From assembly GCA_051162045.1 (NCBI GenBank), contig JBISDI010000021.1: 64,000 bases of DNA; one strand, 5' to 3'. Shown piece after piece: positions 46,279 to 53,868 of the stretch (the stretch's first letter is position 1; each line of letters opens with the position of its first letter). A program made the position numbers and the translations under genes. This DNA is from Anaerozeibacter quisquiliarum. Its GTDB lineage: Bacteria; Bacillota; Clostridia; Christensenellales; Aristaeellaceae. The notes below the pieces were generated by a model. It made no database searches. It was not told where the DNA came from and saw nothing but the letters and a program-made list of their open reading frames with translations.

Positions 46279-47349
46279 ATGAAGAGGTGCCTTGGTTTCC
46301 TGCTGGCGGTCCTGATGTTGGTTTCCCTTCTGGCTCCGGCGGCGCTCGGCGAAGCGGCAACCAAACAGTTCACCGATTCCGCGGGGCGCACGGTGACGCT
46401 ACCCGCCCAGATCGACAAAGTGGCCATTTCCGGCCCGCTGGCGCAGATCGTGCTGTTCGCGCTCTGTCCGGACAAGCTGGTGGGCGTCGCCTCCAAGTGG
46501 GACGCGGCTGCCGAGCAGTACATCGACGCCAAGTACTATAACATGCCCGAACTGGGCCAACTCTACGGCGGCAAGGGTGAACTGAACCTGGAGACGCTCT
46601 TGGCCAGCGGCGCGCAGGTGGTCATCGACGTAGGCGAACCCAAGAAGACCATCGTGGAAGACCTTGACGGTCTGCAAGCGCAAACGGGCATCCCCTTCGT
46701 GCACATCACTGCCACCACCGCTGCCACGGGCGACGCCTATCGCAAGCTGGGCGAACTCCTGGGCATGACGGATGAGGCCGAGGCGCTAGCCGCTTACTGC
46801 GACAAGACCTATGCCCGCACAAAGGAAATCGCGGTTGGCGCAAAGAAGGCGAACCTCCTCTACATCACTGGCGACAAGGGTCTTCATGTGATTGCCAAGG
46901 GGTCCTTCCATGCGGAAGTCATCGATCTACTCTCAAACAACCTTGCCGAGGTAGCCGAGCCTTCCAGTAAGGGCTCGGGCAATGAGGTGGACATGGAGCA
47001 GATTCTGAAGTGGAACCCGGACGTTATCCTGTTTGCGCCGGGCAGCATCTACTCTAGCGCAGGCTCCGACCCGGCCTGGCAGCAGATTACCGCCATCAAG
47101 AACGGGACGTACTGCGAAGTTCCCTTCGGTCCCTACAACTGGATGGGTTTCCCGCCTTCCGTGCAGCGTTACCTGGGCATGATGTGGATGGCGCAGCTAC
47201 TCTACCCCGAGACTGCGCAGTACGACCTGTTCCCGGCGGTGCAGGAGTACTTCAAGCTCTTCTACCACAGTGACCTGACCCAGGCGCAGTATGACGCGCT
47301 CGTCATAAACTCCCTCGGCTCCCAGGCGACGCTCGCACCCGCGGCGTAA
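46279..47349 (+). CDS. FecB/BtuF-type metal or chelate binding protein
   Basis: A 356-residue exported binding protein with two lobes joined by a long helix. The signal peptide is MKRCLGFLLAVLMLVSLL with a likely cut near AALG; the only cysteine is at position 4, so no lipobox. The mature protein starts with FTDSAGRTVTLPAQIDKV, the usual beta-strand of the family, and contains NLETLLASGAQVVID and WNPDVILFAPG. Ligands cannot be told from sequence; with XdhC downstream, molybdate or tungstate is as plausible as iron. Confidence 0.88.
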   Translation: MKRCLGFLLAVLMLVSLLAPAALGEAATKQFTDSAGRTVTLPAQIDKVAISGPLAQIVLFALCPDKLVGVASKWDAAAEQYIDAKYYNMPELGQLYGGKGELNLETLLASGAQVVIDVGEPKKTIVEDLDGLQAQTGIPFVHITATTAATGDAYRKLGELLGMTDEAEALAAYCDKTYARTKEIAVGAKKANLLYITGDKGLHVIAKGSFHAEVIDLLSNNLAEVAEPSSKGSGNEVDMEQILKWNPDVILFAPGSIYSSAGSDPAWQQITAIKNGTYCEVPFGPYNWMGFPPSVQRYLGMMWMAQLLYPETAQYDLFPAVQEYFKLFYHSDLTQAQYDALVINSLGSQATLAPAA

Positions 47350-47353
47350 AGGC

Positions 47354-48382
47354 ATGAAAGAACTGTTCACTGCAATCCGTGACGCGCTCTCCCGCGGGGA
47401 AGATCTGGTGCTGTGCAGTATCATCGCCAGCTCCGGCTCTACCCCCCGCGGCCGCGGCGCGAAGATGGCCGTGTTCGCTGACGGTTCCACTTTGGGAACC
47501 GTCGGCGGCGGGGCTGTGGAATACCACAGCACGTTGATGGCGAAAAAAGCGCTGACCGAACGGGCCGCCTTCACGTACGGCTTCAACCTGGCACCCAACC
47601 AGACCGCCGACATAGGCATGATCTGCGGCGGCCAGGTCACCGTCTATTTCCAGTTCTTCTCCGGGACGGGCCCTTCGGCGCTCCGGCTGTTCGAATACAT
47701 CGTCTCACTGTTCAGCACGCAGAAAAGCACCTGGCTCGTCACCGAAATCGCCGATGGCGGTGCGCGTCGCATGGGCGTCTACGAGCGCGGCAAAGGGCTT
47801 CTGTTCGCGGACGGCATCCCGGAGGCGGACATCCTGCCGCTCCTAAAGGCGCGAGGTGTATTGAAAAAGGATGCGCCTTCCTTTTATGCGGAGCCACTTA
47901 CGCAGGCGGGATACGTCTACGTGTTTGGCGGCGGGCACGTATCTCAGGAGCTGGTGCCGGTCCTCGCCCACATCGGGTTCAATGTGGTCGTCTACGAAGA
48001 CAGGGAGGCCTTCGCCGATCCGGCGCTGTTTCCCGCGGCGATCCGGACCGTCATGGGGCGGTTTTCAGACATCGGCTCCAGAGTCTCAGTTGCGCCGGAC
48101 GACTACGTGGTCATCATGACCCGCGGCCATCAGGCGGATTTCGAAGTGCTGAATCAAGCGCTGCGAACGCAAGCCTGCTACATCGGCGTGATCGGCAGCC
48201 GTCACAAGATCGCGGTCACCCGCAAGCGCCTGATCGACGCGGGCATCCCGGAAGAGGCACTCCCCCGTATCCATACGCCCATCGGGCTGGAGATTCAGGC
48301 GGAGACGCCGGCGGAGATCGCCATCAGCGTCGCGGCGGAGTTGATCCTCCATCGGGCAAAGCTGGCGGAGGCGAGGGCATGA
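47354..48382 (+). CDS. XdhC/CoxI family protein
   Basis: A 342-residue protein of the family that matures xanthine dehydrogenase and related molybdenum hydroxylases by binding and delivering sulfurated molybdenum cofactor. The N-terminal domain shows IIASSGSTPRGRGAKMAVF and GTVGGGAVEYH; the C-terminal Rossmann domain has VFGGGHVSQELVPV, MTRGHQADF, GVIGSRHK and IGLEIQAETPAEIAIS. It is 4 bases after the binding-protein gene and overlaps the NTPase by four. No hydroxylase gene is here; it is presumably elsewhere. Confidence 0.9.
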   Translation: MKELFTAIRDALSRGEDLVLCSIIASSGSTPRGRGAKMAVFADGSTLGTVGGGAVEYHSTLMAKKALTERAAFTYGFNLAPNQTADIGMICGGQVTVYFQFFSGTGPSALRLFEYIVSLFSTQKSTWLVTEIADGGARRMGVYERGKGLLFADGIPEADILPLLKARGVLKKDAPSFYAEPLTQAGYVYVFGGGHVSQELVPVLAHIGFNVVVYEDREAFADPALFPAAIRTVMGRFSDIGSRVSVAPDDYVVIMTRGHQADFEVLNQALRTQACYIGVIGSRHKIAVTRKRLIDAGIPEEALPRIHTPIGLEIQAETPAEIAISVAAELILHRAKLAEARA

Positions 48383-48906
48383 TAAAGCACATCCTGATCA
48401 CCGGCGAGATCGGCGCGGGCAAGAGTACGCTGATCCAAAGGCTGCTCACCCATACGACGCGCCCAGTCTATGGATTCATCACCCAGCGCATGGAGGCGGA
48501 CGCGTCGGGCTTCCACCCGATCTACATCCACCCGGCGGGCGCGTTGGAGCGCGTCTATACGACGGGAAACCGCATCGGCATGTGCAATTCCCAAATGCAC
48601 GGCGCTTCGCTGGAGGTCTTTAACACATTGGGCGTACGGTATCTGGATGCGCCGGAGGACGGACTCATTGTGATGGATGAACTGGGGTTCATGGAGGCGA
48701 AAGCCGATCTCTTTGTGCAAAAGGTCTTTGAAGCGCTTGACGGCCGCATCCCGGTGATCGCGGCCGTCAAGGCGCGACTCGATGTGCCCTTTCTGAATGC
48801 GGTGCGTGCGCGCCCAAACGCGGCGAATTTTACCATCACTCCGGACAACCGCGGGGACCTATACAGGCAATTGAGCGCCGTGATGGATGCATGGGCATCT
48901 CACTAA
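48379..48906 (+). CDS. Nucleoside-triphosphatase (THEP1-like P-loop NTPase)
   Basis: A 175-residue P-loop protein with Walker A ITGEIGAGKSTLI and a Walker B-like LIVMDELGFMEAK, matching the NTPase_1/THEP1 family. Cellular roles of this family are poorly known, though members often accompany molybdenum-enzyme genes. It is coupled by ATGA to xdhC and ends the operon. Confidence 0.85.
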   Translation: MIKHILITGEIGAGKSTLIQRLLTHTTRPVYGFITQRMEADASGFHPIYIHPAGALERVYTTGNRIGMCNSQMHGASLEVFNTLGVRYLDAPEDGLIVMDELGFMEAKADLFVQKVFEALDGRIPVIAAVKARLDVPFLNAVRARPNAANFTITPDNRGDLYRQLSAVMDAWASH

Positions 48907-49312
48907 AAAATAGAATATTTGAAGATGAGGCCTTTGCTGTTTGAAGAATCACATTGTCGGCAACCTCTGGAATCTGGGAAAAATCGTGCGAAAATACGCT
49001 CCCTACCATTTACCATCCTAAATGGATCGGTGGCATGACGACGCCATAGAAGCACCAGGTTGGAGTTGCCCTACGACTCGGTGCCGGAAGTCCTTCCCAA
49101 CTAATCCGCACGGCGTTTGTGCCGAAGCCCGGCCACAGATGCATCCGTTCCACACCACAACGAACGCCTTGCGGATCCGCCAATCGTCCCATTACGCCTT
49201 TTGAGATGCAAAGCCGCTGGTGCCGTGACGCCGGAGCAGTAACCGACCATCAGGGGCGTTGCCCCCGAACCCACAAGGTATATCGCATTGGTTTTCAGCG
49301 AAGGCGGCGAAA
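48907..49312. other. Intergenic stretch without recognisable genes
   Basis: About 400 bases follow the NTPase gene. Only short open frames with no start context or family similarity occur on either strand. No RNA gene or repeat was recognised. It may contain decayed coding DNA. Confidence 0.5.
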
Positions 49313-49335
49313 AGAAAAACGGCGCATGCCGCGCC
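49313..49335 (-). terminator. Minus-strand terminator of the small membrane-protein gene
   Basis: On the minus strand CGGC-ATGC-GCCG is followed by TTTTTCTTTT. A larger GAAGGCGGCG/CGCCGCCTTC stem (49300-49341) encloses it. Confidence 0.6.
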
Positions 49336-49373
49336 GCCTTCACTCAAATCTCGCATGCTGCTTAAGCCGTTCC

Positions 49374-49802
49374 TCAGTGTTGCCTGAACATGCTCCTGGT
49401 GAACCGCAGGGCTGCGAGGCCAAGGACGAGCAAAGCTGCGACGTAGACAGCCAATGAAGTGAGTACCACTGCCCAGGGCAGTCCTTCCGCGGCGACGGAT
49501 CCCGAGGCGAGCCCGCTGACCACGGCGTAAATCTGCCCGCCGACCAGGGCGACGACCGAGATGAGCAGGCTCCAAAGGATGGGCTTTCGGTACGAACGCG
49601 CCAGGAAGGCGGCGACGGCGAGCATCAACCCTCCGAAAAGTGAGAAGGGGGACAACTCCGCGGGCATCAGGTAGTCAAAGCGCAGCGTGCCCGTTGAGAC
49701 GGTTACGGGGATCGATAAGAGGATGGGCACCACCAGAGGGATCCACACGAGCACGGTACCGACCACGGTCAGAATCTTCAGAAACTTGCCATTCTTCTCC
49801 AT
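49374..49802 (-). CDS. Small integral membrane protein, unknown
   Basis: A 142-residue protein with four predicted membrane helices near residues 8-30, 52-68, 75-92 and 112-130, and basic ends (MEKNGKFLK, RFTRSMFRQH). No family is recognised. GAAAGAGG upstream supports the start at 49802. It is isolated, convergent with the NTPase operon, and has its own terminator. Confidence 0.65.
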   Translation of the reverse strand: MEKNGKFLKILTVVGTVLVWIPLVVPILLSIPVTVSTGTLRFDYLMPAELSPFSLFGGLMLAVAAFLARSYRKPILWSLLISVVALVGGQIYAVVSGLASGSVAAEGLPWAVVLTSLAVYVAALLVLGLAALRFTRSMFRQH

Positions 49803-50007
49803 GTGTACACCTCTTTCAGACCCGTTTTCCGGGAGGATTCCAATCGGCAATTCCATTAGAGGGTGTCCGGGCCGGACGTCAATCGGGTCCGCCCGCTGTC
49901 CAATTTACGCCGGATGAAGCAGTCGCATTCCTTTTGCTCTTGACAATTCTGAAATATTGTTTTGTGCGGGTAAGAAACGCTCGCTCACGAAGGTTGCCTT
50001 CTGCCTG

Positions 50008-50091
50008 TCAACCATCCTCCCAAACAAGCGCGCGGGGCAAAACCCGCCCGCGCCTATCAAACGTAGCGTCTACATTCACATAGGCCCGCAT
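50008..50091 (-). pseudogene. Remnant of a small gene divergent from dinB
   Basis: From ATG 50091 the frame reads MRAYVNVDATFDRRGRVLP and then ALVWEDG before a stop at 50008, 27 residues in all. It resembles the beginning of a small unnamed protein that I recall beside dinB in clostridia, where the frame continues past WEDG. Sequence further along contains no continuous match, so the gene looks truncated or frameshifted. Identification rests on recollection. Confidence 0.45.
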
Positions 50092-50114
50092 CTCAACCCC
50101 CAGTATCTCCCTTC

Positions 50115-50142
50115 TTGACAGGCATCTCGGGTTGACGATAAT
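50115..50142 (+). promoter_or_regulatory. Promoter ahead of the dinB remnant
   Basis: TTGACA (50115-50120) and GATAAT (50137-50142) have a 16-base spacer. It is followed within 12 bases by the LexA-like box. Confidence 0.55.
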
Positions 50143-50153
50143 CCGGGCGCGAC

Positions 50154-50167
50154 CGAACAAGCATTCG
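50154..50167. promoter_or_regulatory. LexA (SOS) box
   Basis: CGAACAAGCATTCG matches the Gram-positive LexA consensus CGAAC-N4-GTTCG at all but one fixed position. It sits just downstream of a promoter and ahead of the dinB remnant, the expected place for an SOS-regulated polymerase gene. Confidence 0.65.
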
Positions 50168-50233
50168 CACCCGTATTTTATTCCGGGAAGGCAGCTTTGT
50201 CAATAGGCAGTTTTTCCGAGAGGAGCGAGAGCC

Positions 50234-50318
50234 GTGACCGGGCAGCGAGTGATACTGCATTCGGATTTGAACGCCTTCTACGCATCCGTAGAAATGATAT
50301 TGGATCCATCTTTGAGGG
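50234..50318 (+). pseudogene. dinB: Truncated dinB (DNA polymerase IV), first ~28 codons only
   Basis: From GTG 50234 the frame reads MTGQRVILHSDLNAFYASVE followed by MILDPSLR, the opening of a Y-family polymerase that includes the first catalytic aspartate (HSDLNAFYASVE). Right after PSLR, where intact DinB continues with GKPVAV, the sequence becomes unrelated. GAGAGGAG lies upstream. The break at ~50318 is therefore a recombination or insertion junction, and the LysR promoter begins about 55 bases later. The rest of dinB is not seen in the window. Confidence 0.8.
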
Positions 50319-50371
50319 AAGCGCAGAATAAAAACTTGCCGCGCGCCGACCCTCCGCGCTTAGGCAATGAA

Positions 50372-50400
50372 TTGTCAATTGCGGCGATGTGTGATAGAAT
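50372..50400 (+). promoter_or_regulatory. Promoter of the lysR gene
   Basis: TTGTCA (50372-50377) and TAGAAT (50395-50400) have a 17-base spacer, 42 bases ahead of the ATG. Confidence 0.7.
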
Positions 50401-50441
50401 TCTGTATAGGGAAGAAGTGTGGGCGCGGGAGGAAATCGCGT

Positions 50442-51338
50442 ATGAAATTCAGCCAAATGCGCTACTTTTGTTCGGCCTATATCAACAGGAGCATCACCAG
50501 GGCCGCCCAACAGCTCTACGTCGCGCAGCCCACAGTCACCATGGCGATTCGGGAGCTTGAGGAGGAGCTGCGTGTTCGGCTTTTTGAACGAAAGAACAAC
50601 CGCATTGTTCCCACCAAGGAAGGCGAATATTTTTATACGCAGGCCTGCGGTATTCTGGCGCAGATCGAGCAGGTCAAGCAGGAGATGCAATGCGTCGCCG
50701 AAAAGGGGACGCTCATCCGCATCGGCGTTCCCTATATCACGGCGGTCTACCTGATTCCCGAGTTCATGCGTTTTGAAAAGCAGTTCCAAAGCAAGTATCC
50801 CCAGATTCATATACAGATCAGCGAGAAGCGGCCTGAGGACGTCGCCGTTCTGCTTCAGGAAAAGCAGCTGGATATGGCGGTCAACGTGCTCAACGATCCG
50901 CATTTCGCGCAGTTTGAAGGCATGATGCTCTGTGAGCACAGCATTTACCTGTGCCTGAACAAGCGGCATTCTCTGGCTAAGGAGCGCGTCATCACGCCCC
51001 AGATGCTCAAGGAAGAGACGCTGGCCACCAATTATTCCGAAAAAGCCTTTCCCAACCAGGAAATCAAGCGATGGTTTGAAAGAGCGGGCTGTACCCCGCC
51101 CCGGCAGATCTACCTCAATCAGGCCAGTACGCTGAGCAGGCTTCTGAGCAACAACGAGGTTGTGGCCTTGCTGCGCCCGGAGATGGTGACCATTGGACGC
51201 GACATCGCCTGCGTGCCCATCCAGGATCCCATCCGCCTGCAGCTCTCCATTCACTGGCGCAGGTATCCGCAAATGTCCAGCGCCATGGTCAGCCTGCTGG
51301 AGGAGTTGAGCAGATTCCGATTCATCACATGGAGATAG
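50442..51338 (+). CDS. LysR-family transcriptional regulator
   Basis: A 298-residue regulator. The HTH covers residues ~2-60 with the motif SITRAAQQLYVAQPTVTMAI and the dimer helix ELEEELRVRLFERKNN. The effector domain follows from ~residue 90. GGGAGG precedes ATG 50442. It is co-oriented with, and 239 bases upstream of, the Liv-Tm-1 operon, which it probably regulates in response to the imported compound (inference). Codon use looks less GCG-rich than upstream genes by eye. Confidence 0.9.
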   Translation: MKFSQMRYFCSAYINRSITRAAQQLYVAQPTVTMAIRELEEELRVRLFERKNNRIVPTKEGEYFYTQACGILAQIEQVKQEMQCVAEKGTLIRIGVPYITAVYLIPEFMRFEKQFQSKYPQIHIQISEKRPEDVAVLLQEKQLDMAVNVLNDPHFAQFEGMMLCEHSIYLCLNKRHSLAKERVITPQMLKEETLATNYSEKAFPNQEIKRWFERAGCTPPRQIYLNQASTLSRLLSNNEVVALLRPEMVTIGRDIACVPIQDPIRLQLSIHWRRYPQMSSAMVSLLEELSRFRFITWR

Positions 51339-51389
51339 CCACTGGAACTTTATGACTATATCGACAAATGATATGCAGATTTTGATGAA

Positions 51390-51419
51390 TTGAATCGGAT
51401 AATCTAGCATTTATATACT
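51390..51419 (+). promoter_or_regulatory. Promoter of the liv/Tm-1 operon
   Basis: TTGAAT (51390-51395) and TATACT (51414-51419) have an 18-base spacer within an A/T-rich 239-base gap, where LysR operators are expected. No clear T-N11-A site was proven. Confidence 0.55.
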
Positions 51420-51577
51420 AATTCATAGGAAATATTCGGAGACCATCAATTATTTTTATGCTTTTCGCACTTGGATAGGAATATAGTATTTTACAATCGC
51501 CTGCAAGTAGGGGATAATGAAGCCGTTGAAACCAGCGGCGCCGTGGAGCGTCGACAAATACAAGGGAGGACACGGAA

Positions 51578-52825
51578 ATGAAAAGGTGGGCATCGATGCT
51601 TCTGGCGCTAGCGCTTGCGGTGGGCTTGTGCGGCGGCACCATGGCGGAGGACGGACAGACCTATCGGGTCGGCATGATGCTTCCGCTGACGGGGAATCTG
51701 GCCTCGGGCGGACAGGACGCGAAAAAGGGCGTGGAAATGGCCGTTGACTACATCAACGAAGCGGGCGGCATCAAGGGCAAACCGCTTGAAATGATTTACT
51801 GCGACGCAAACGACGCCGATTCCGGTGTGGCGGAAGTGACCAGGCTCATCGAGGTGGAAAGGGTTCAGGTCGTCGCCGGCACGTACTGCAGCTCCGCAGG
51901 GTTTCCCGCCTCCAGCATCGCCGAGCAGAACAAGGTCGTTTTTTACGAGATGGCGTCGCCCTCGGCGGATCTGACGCGGCGCGGCTATGAGTACTTCTTC
52001 CGGCTCAATCCCTCGGCCTGGGACGAGGGCGCATACGCGGTACAGTTCCTGGTGGAGAGCGCCGAATTGATGGGCACTACCCCCAAGGACATCCGCATCG
52101 CCATCATCGGCGAGGACTCCGCCTACGGTTCCTCCATCTGCGACGGCGCAGCCTCCAAACTGCGCGAATACGGTCTGGAGCCTGCCGTTTATGAGACGTA
52201 CAGCCGCGAGCTGACCGACATGTCCAGTCTGATTATGAAGCTCATTCAGTCTAACTGTGACGCCATCATCTCCGGTTCCGTGCTTGTGGACTGTACGCTG
52301 TTCTACCGTCAGGCGTATGAGCTGGGCCTGGAGGTCAAGGCCATCGTCGGCAACGGTGCGGGCTTTGGCAGCACCGCCTACTACCAGACATACGGCCCTC
52401 TGGCGGAGTACACGTTCTGCACGAACTACACCATTGAAAACAGCCCCATCGACAACGCGCCCGAGCTTCGCAAATTCTATGCCGATTACCGGCAGCGCTA
52501 CAATCAGGACCCGGTGAACAACCATCTGGTTTCGCAGGTCGCCCAGGGCGTCATGGTGCTGGGGCAGATCCTCAATTCCGCCGAGGATATCTATTCCTCC
52601 GAATCCATCCGCGAGGCGTTCCTGAACATCGAGATTCCCTCCGGCACCATGATCAACGGCTGGGGCGCGAAATTCGCGGACAAAACGGCGCCCGAACCCG
52701 GCCAGAACATCGCAACCGGGAACGTGATCGTGTGCCAGTGGCAAGACGCCGAGCTTTGGCAGGTGTATCCGGTGGCTTCCGACGGCATCGAGATCGTGCT
52801 GCCCGCGCCCGCATTCGGCGGCTGA
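51578..52825 (+). CDS. Branched-chain-type ABC substrate-binding protein
   Basis: A 415-residue type I periplasmic-binding fold of the Leu/Ile/Val (LivJ/K) superfamily. The signal peptide is MKRWASMLLALALAVGLCGG, with a probable cut after TMA. The mature protein has VGMMLPLTGNLASGGQDAKKG and GGIKGKPLEMIYCDAND, typical of the family. Members bind amino acids, amides, or aromatic and other carboxylates, so the ligand is open. GGGAGG precedes ATG 51578. It leads the transporter-catabolism operon. Confidence 0.92.
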   Translation: MKRWASMLLALALAVGLCGGTMAEDGQTYRVGMMLPLTGNLASGGQDAKKGVEMAVDYINEAGGIKGKPLEMIYCDANDADSGVAEVTRLIEVERVQVVAGTYCSSAGFPASSIAEQNKVVFYEMASPSADLTRRGYEYFFRLNPSAWDEGAYAVQFLVESAELMGTTPKDIRIAIIGEDSAYGSSICDGAASKLREYGLEPAVYETYSRELTDMSSLIMKLIQSNCDAIISGSVLVDCTLFYRQAYELGLEVKAIVGNGAGFGSTAYYQTYGPLAEYTFCTNYTIENSPIDNAPELRKFYADYRQRYNQDPVNNHLVSQVAQGVMVLGQILNSAEDIYSSESIREAFLNIEIPSGTMINGWGAKFADKTAPEPGQNIATGNVIVCQWQDAELWQVYPVASDGIEIVLPAPAFGG

Positions 52826-52840
52826 CAGGGCAGCGGCGGA

Positions 52841-52879
52841 TTGGCGGCCTGAATCGGACGCGCGCGTTCAGGCCGCCAA
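52841..52879 (+). other. Intercistronic hairpin between binding protein and LivH
   Basis: TTGGCGGCCTGAA pairs perfectly with TTCAGGCCGCCAA across a 13-base loop. No T-run follows. It probably protects the upstream mRNA from 3' decay and raises binding-protein level relative to permeases. Confidence 0.7.
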
Positions 52880-52961
52880 CCGCGCCGCAAGCGCGCCTGC
52901 ATCCGCCAGCCGAAGCGCTCCCGGCGGGCGGGCTGAGCAGTTAAGGAGGTCGAATGCACAG

Positions 52962-53861
52962 ATGGTAGAATTGGCGCTGAATATTCAATTGACGCTCAAC
53001 GGCATTATGAAGGGCGGCCTCTACGGCCTGTTGGCGATTGGGCTTACGATCATCTACGGCGTGTGCCGGATCCTGAATTTCGCCCACGGCGAATTCGTCA
53101 TGCTGGCGATGTACGCGGGCTACTTCTCCTATGCGATTTTGAACCTGCATCCGTATCTGGCGATTGTCTACATTGTGCCCCTTTTCTTCGCCTTGGGTCT
53201 GCTCATGTACCGGCTGATGTTCAAGCGGCTCGTGCACCAGGGCACCACGGCGCAGATCTTCACAACCGTGGGGCTCTCCATCGTCGTTCAGAATCTGGCG
53301 CTGTTGCTTCTCAAGAGCGACCCGAGATACGTGTCCATGGGCGCGTTCAACCGGATTCTCAAGATTCCCATGCTGGGCACGGTGATTCGTATCAGCCTTC
53401 TGGACGTCATCGGCTTTTGCATTGCCATCGTTTTAATGTTGGCGCTGTTTCTCTTCCTTCAGTATTCGTTCAAGGGCCGGTGCCTGCGGGCCATCATCGA
53501 CCAGCGGCGGGGCGCATCGCTGTGCGGTCTGGACGTGGACGCCATGTACAAGCTGGCCATCGCCCTGGGGTTTGCCTGCATCGGCGCGGCGGGCGCGGTC
53601 TTATGCACCGGTTACGCGACCACGCCAACCGCGGGAAACACATGGAAATCCATCGCCTTTGTGGCGGTCATTCTAGGTGGCTACAACAGCATACCCGGCG
53701 CGGTGGTGGCGGCCATTCTCATTGCCGTGGTGGAATCCTTTACCGGCTATTACGTGTCCGTGCATCTAAAGGAGGTCGCCTTCTACGTCCTGTTCCTGGT
53801 CGTGCTGATCGTCCGTCCGCAGGGACTGTTCGGCCGAAAGAGTATGCGCGTGGGGAGATGA
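52962..53861 (+). CDS. livH: Branched-chain-type ABC permease LivH
   Basis: A 299-residue permease with about eight helices, with family motifs LNGIMKGGLYGLLAIGLTII, RILNFAHGEFVML and AFVAVILGGYNSIPGA. AAGGAGG is upstream. A nearer ATG at 52954 is out of frame and yields a four-codon peptide. It forms the membrane channel with the LivM half of the next gene. Confidence 0.92.
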   Translation: MVELALNIQLTLNGIMKGGLYGLLAIGLTIIYGVCRILNFAHGEFVMLAMYAGYFSYAILNLHPYLAIVYIVPLFFALGLLMYRLMFKRLVHQGTTAQIFTTVGLSIVVQNLALLLLKSDPRYVSMGAFNRILKIPMLGTVIRISLLDVIGFCIAIVLMLALFLFLQYSFKGRCLRAIIDQRRGASLCGLDVDAMYKLAIALGFACIGAAGAVLCTGYATTPTAGNTWKSIAFVAVILGGYNSIPGAVVAAILIAVVESFTGYYVSVHLKEVAFYVLFLVVLIVRPQGLFGRKSMRVGR

Positions 53862-53868
53862 TGCACAA

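Noticed and set aside
49010..49343. Small open frames on the minus strand after the NTPase gene
   Set aside because: No ribosome site, no family resemblance, and overlapping frames are equally open.
51578..51640. Lipobox at Cys18 of the Liv-type binding protein
   Set aside because: Leucine directly before the cysteine is unfavourable for lipoprotein processing, and an AxA-type cut after TMA fits better. Not fully excluded.
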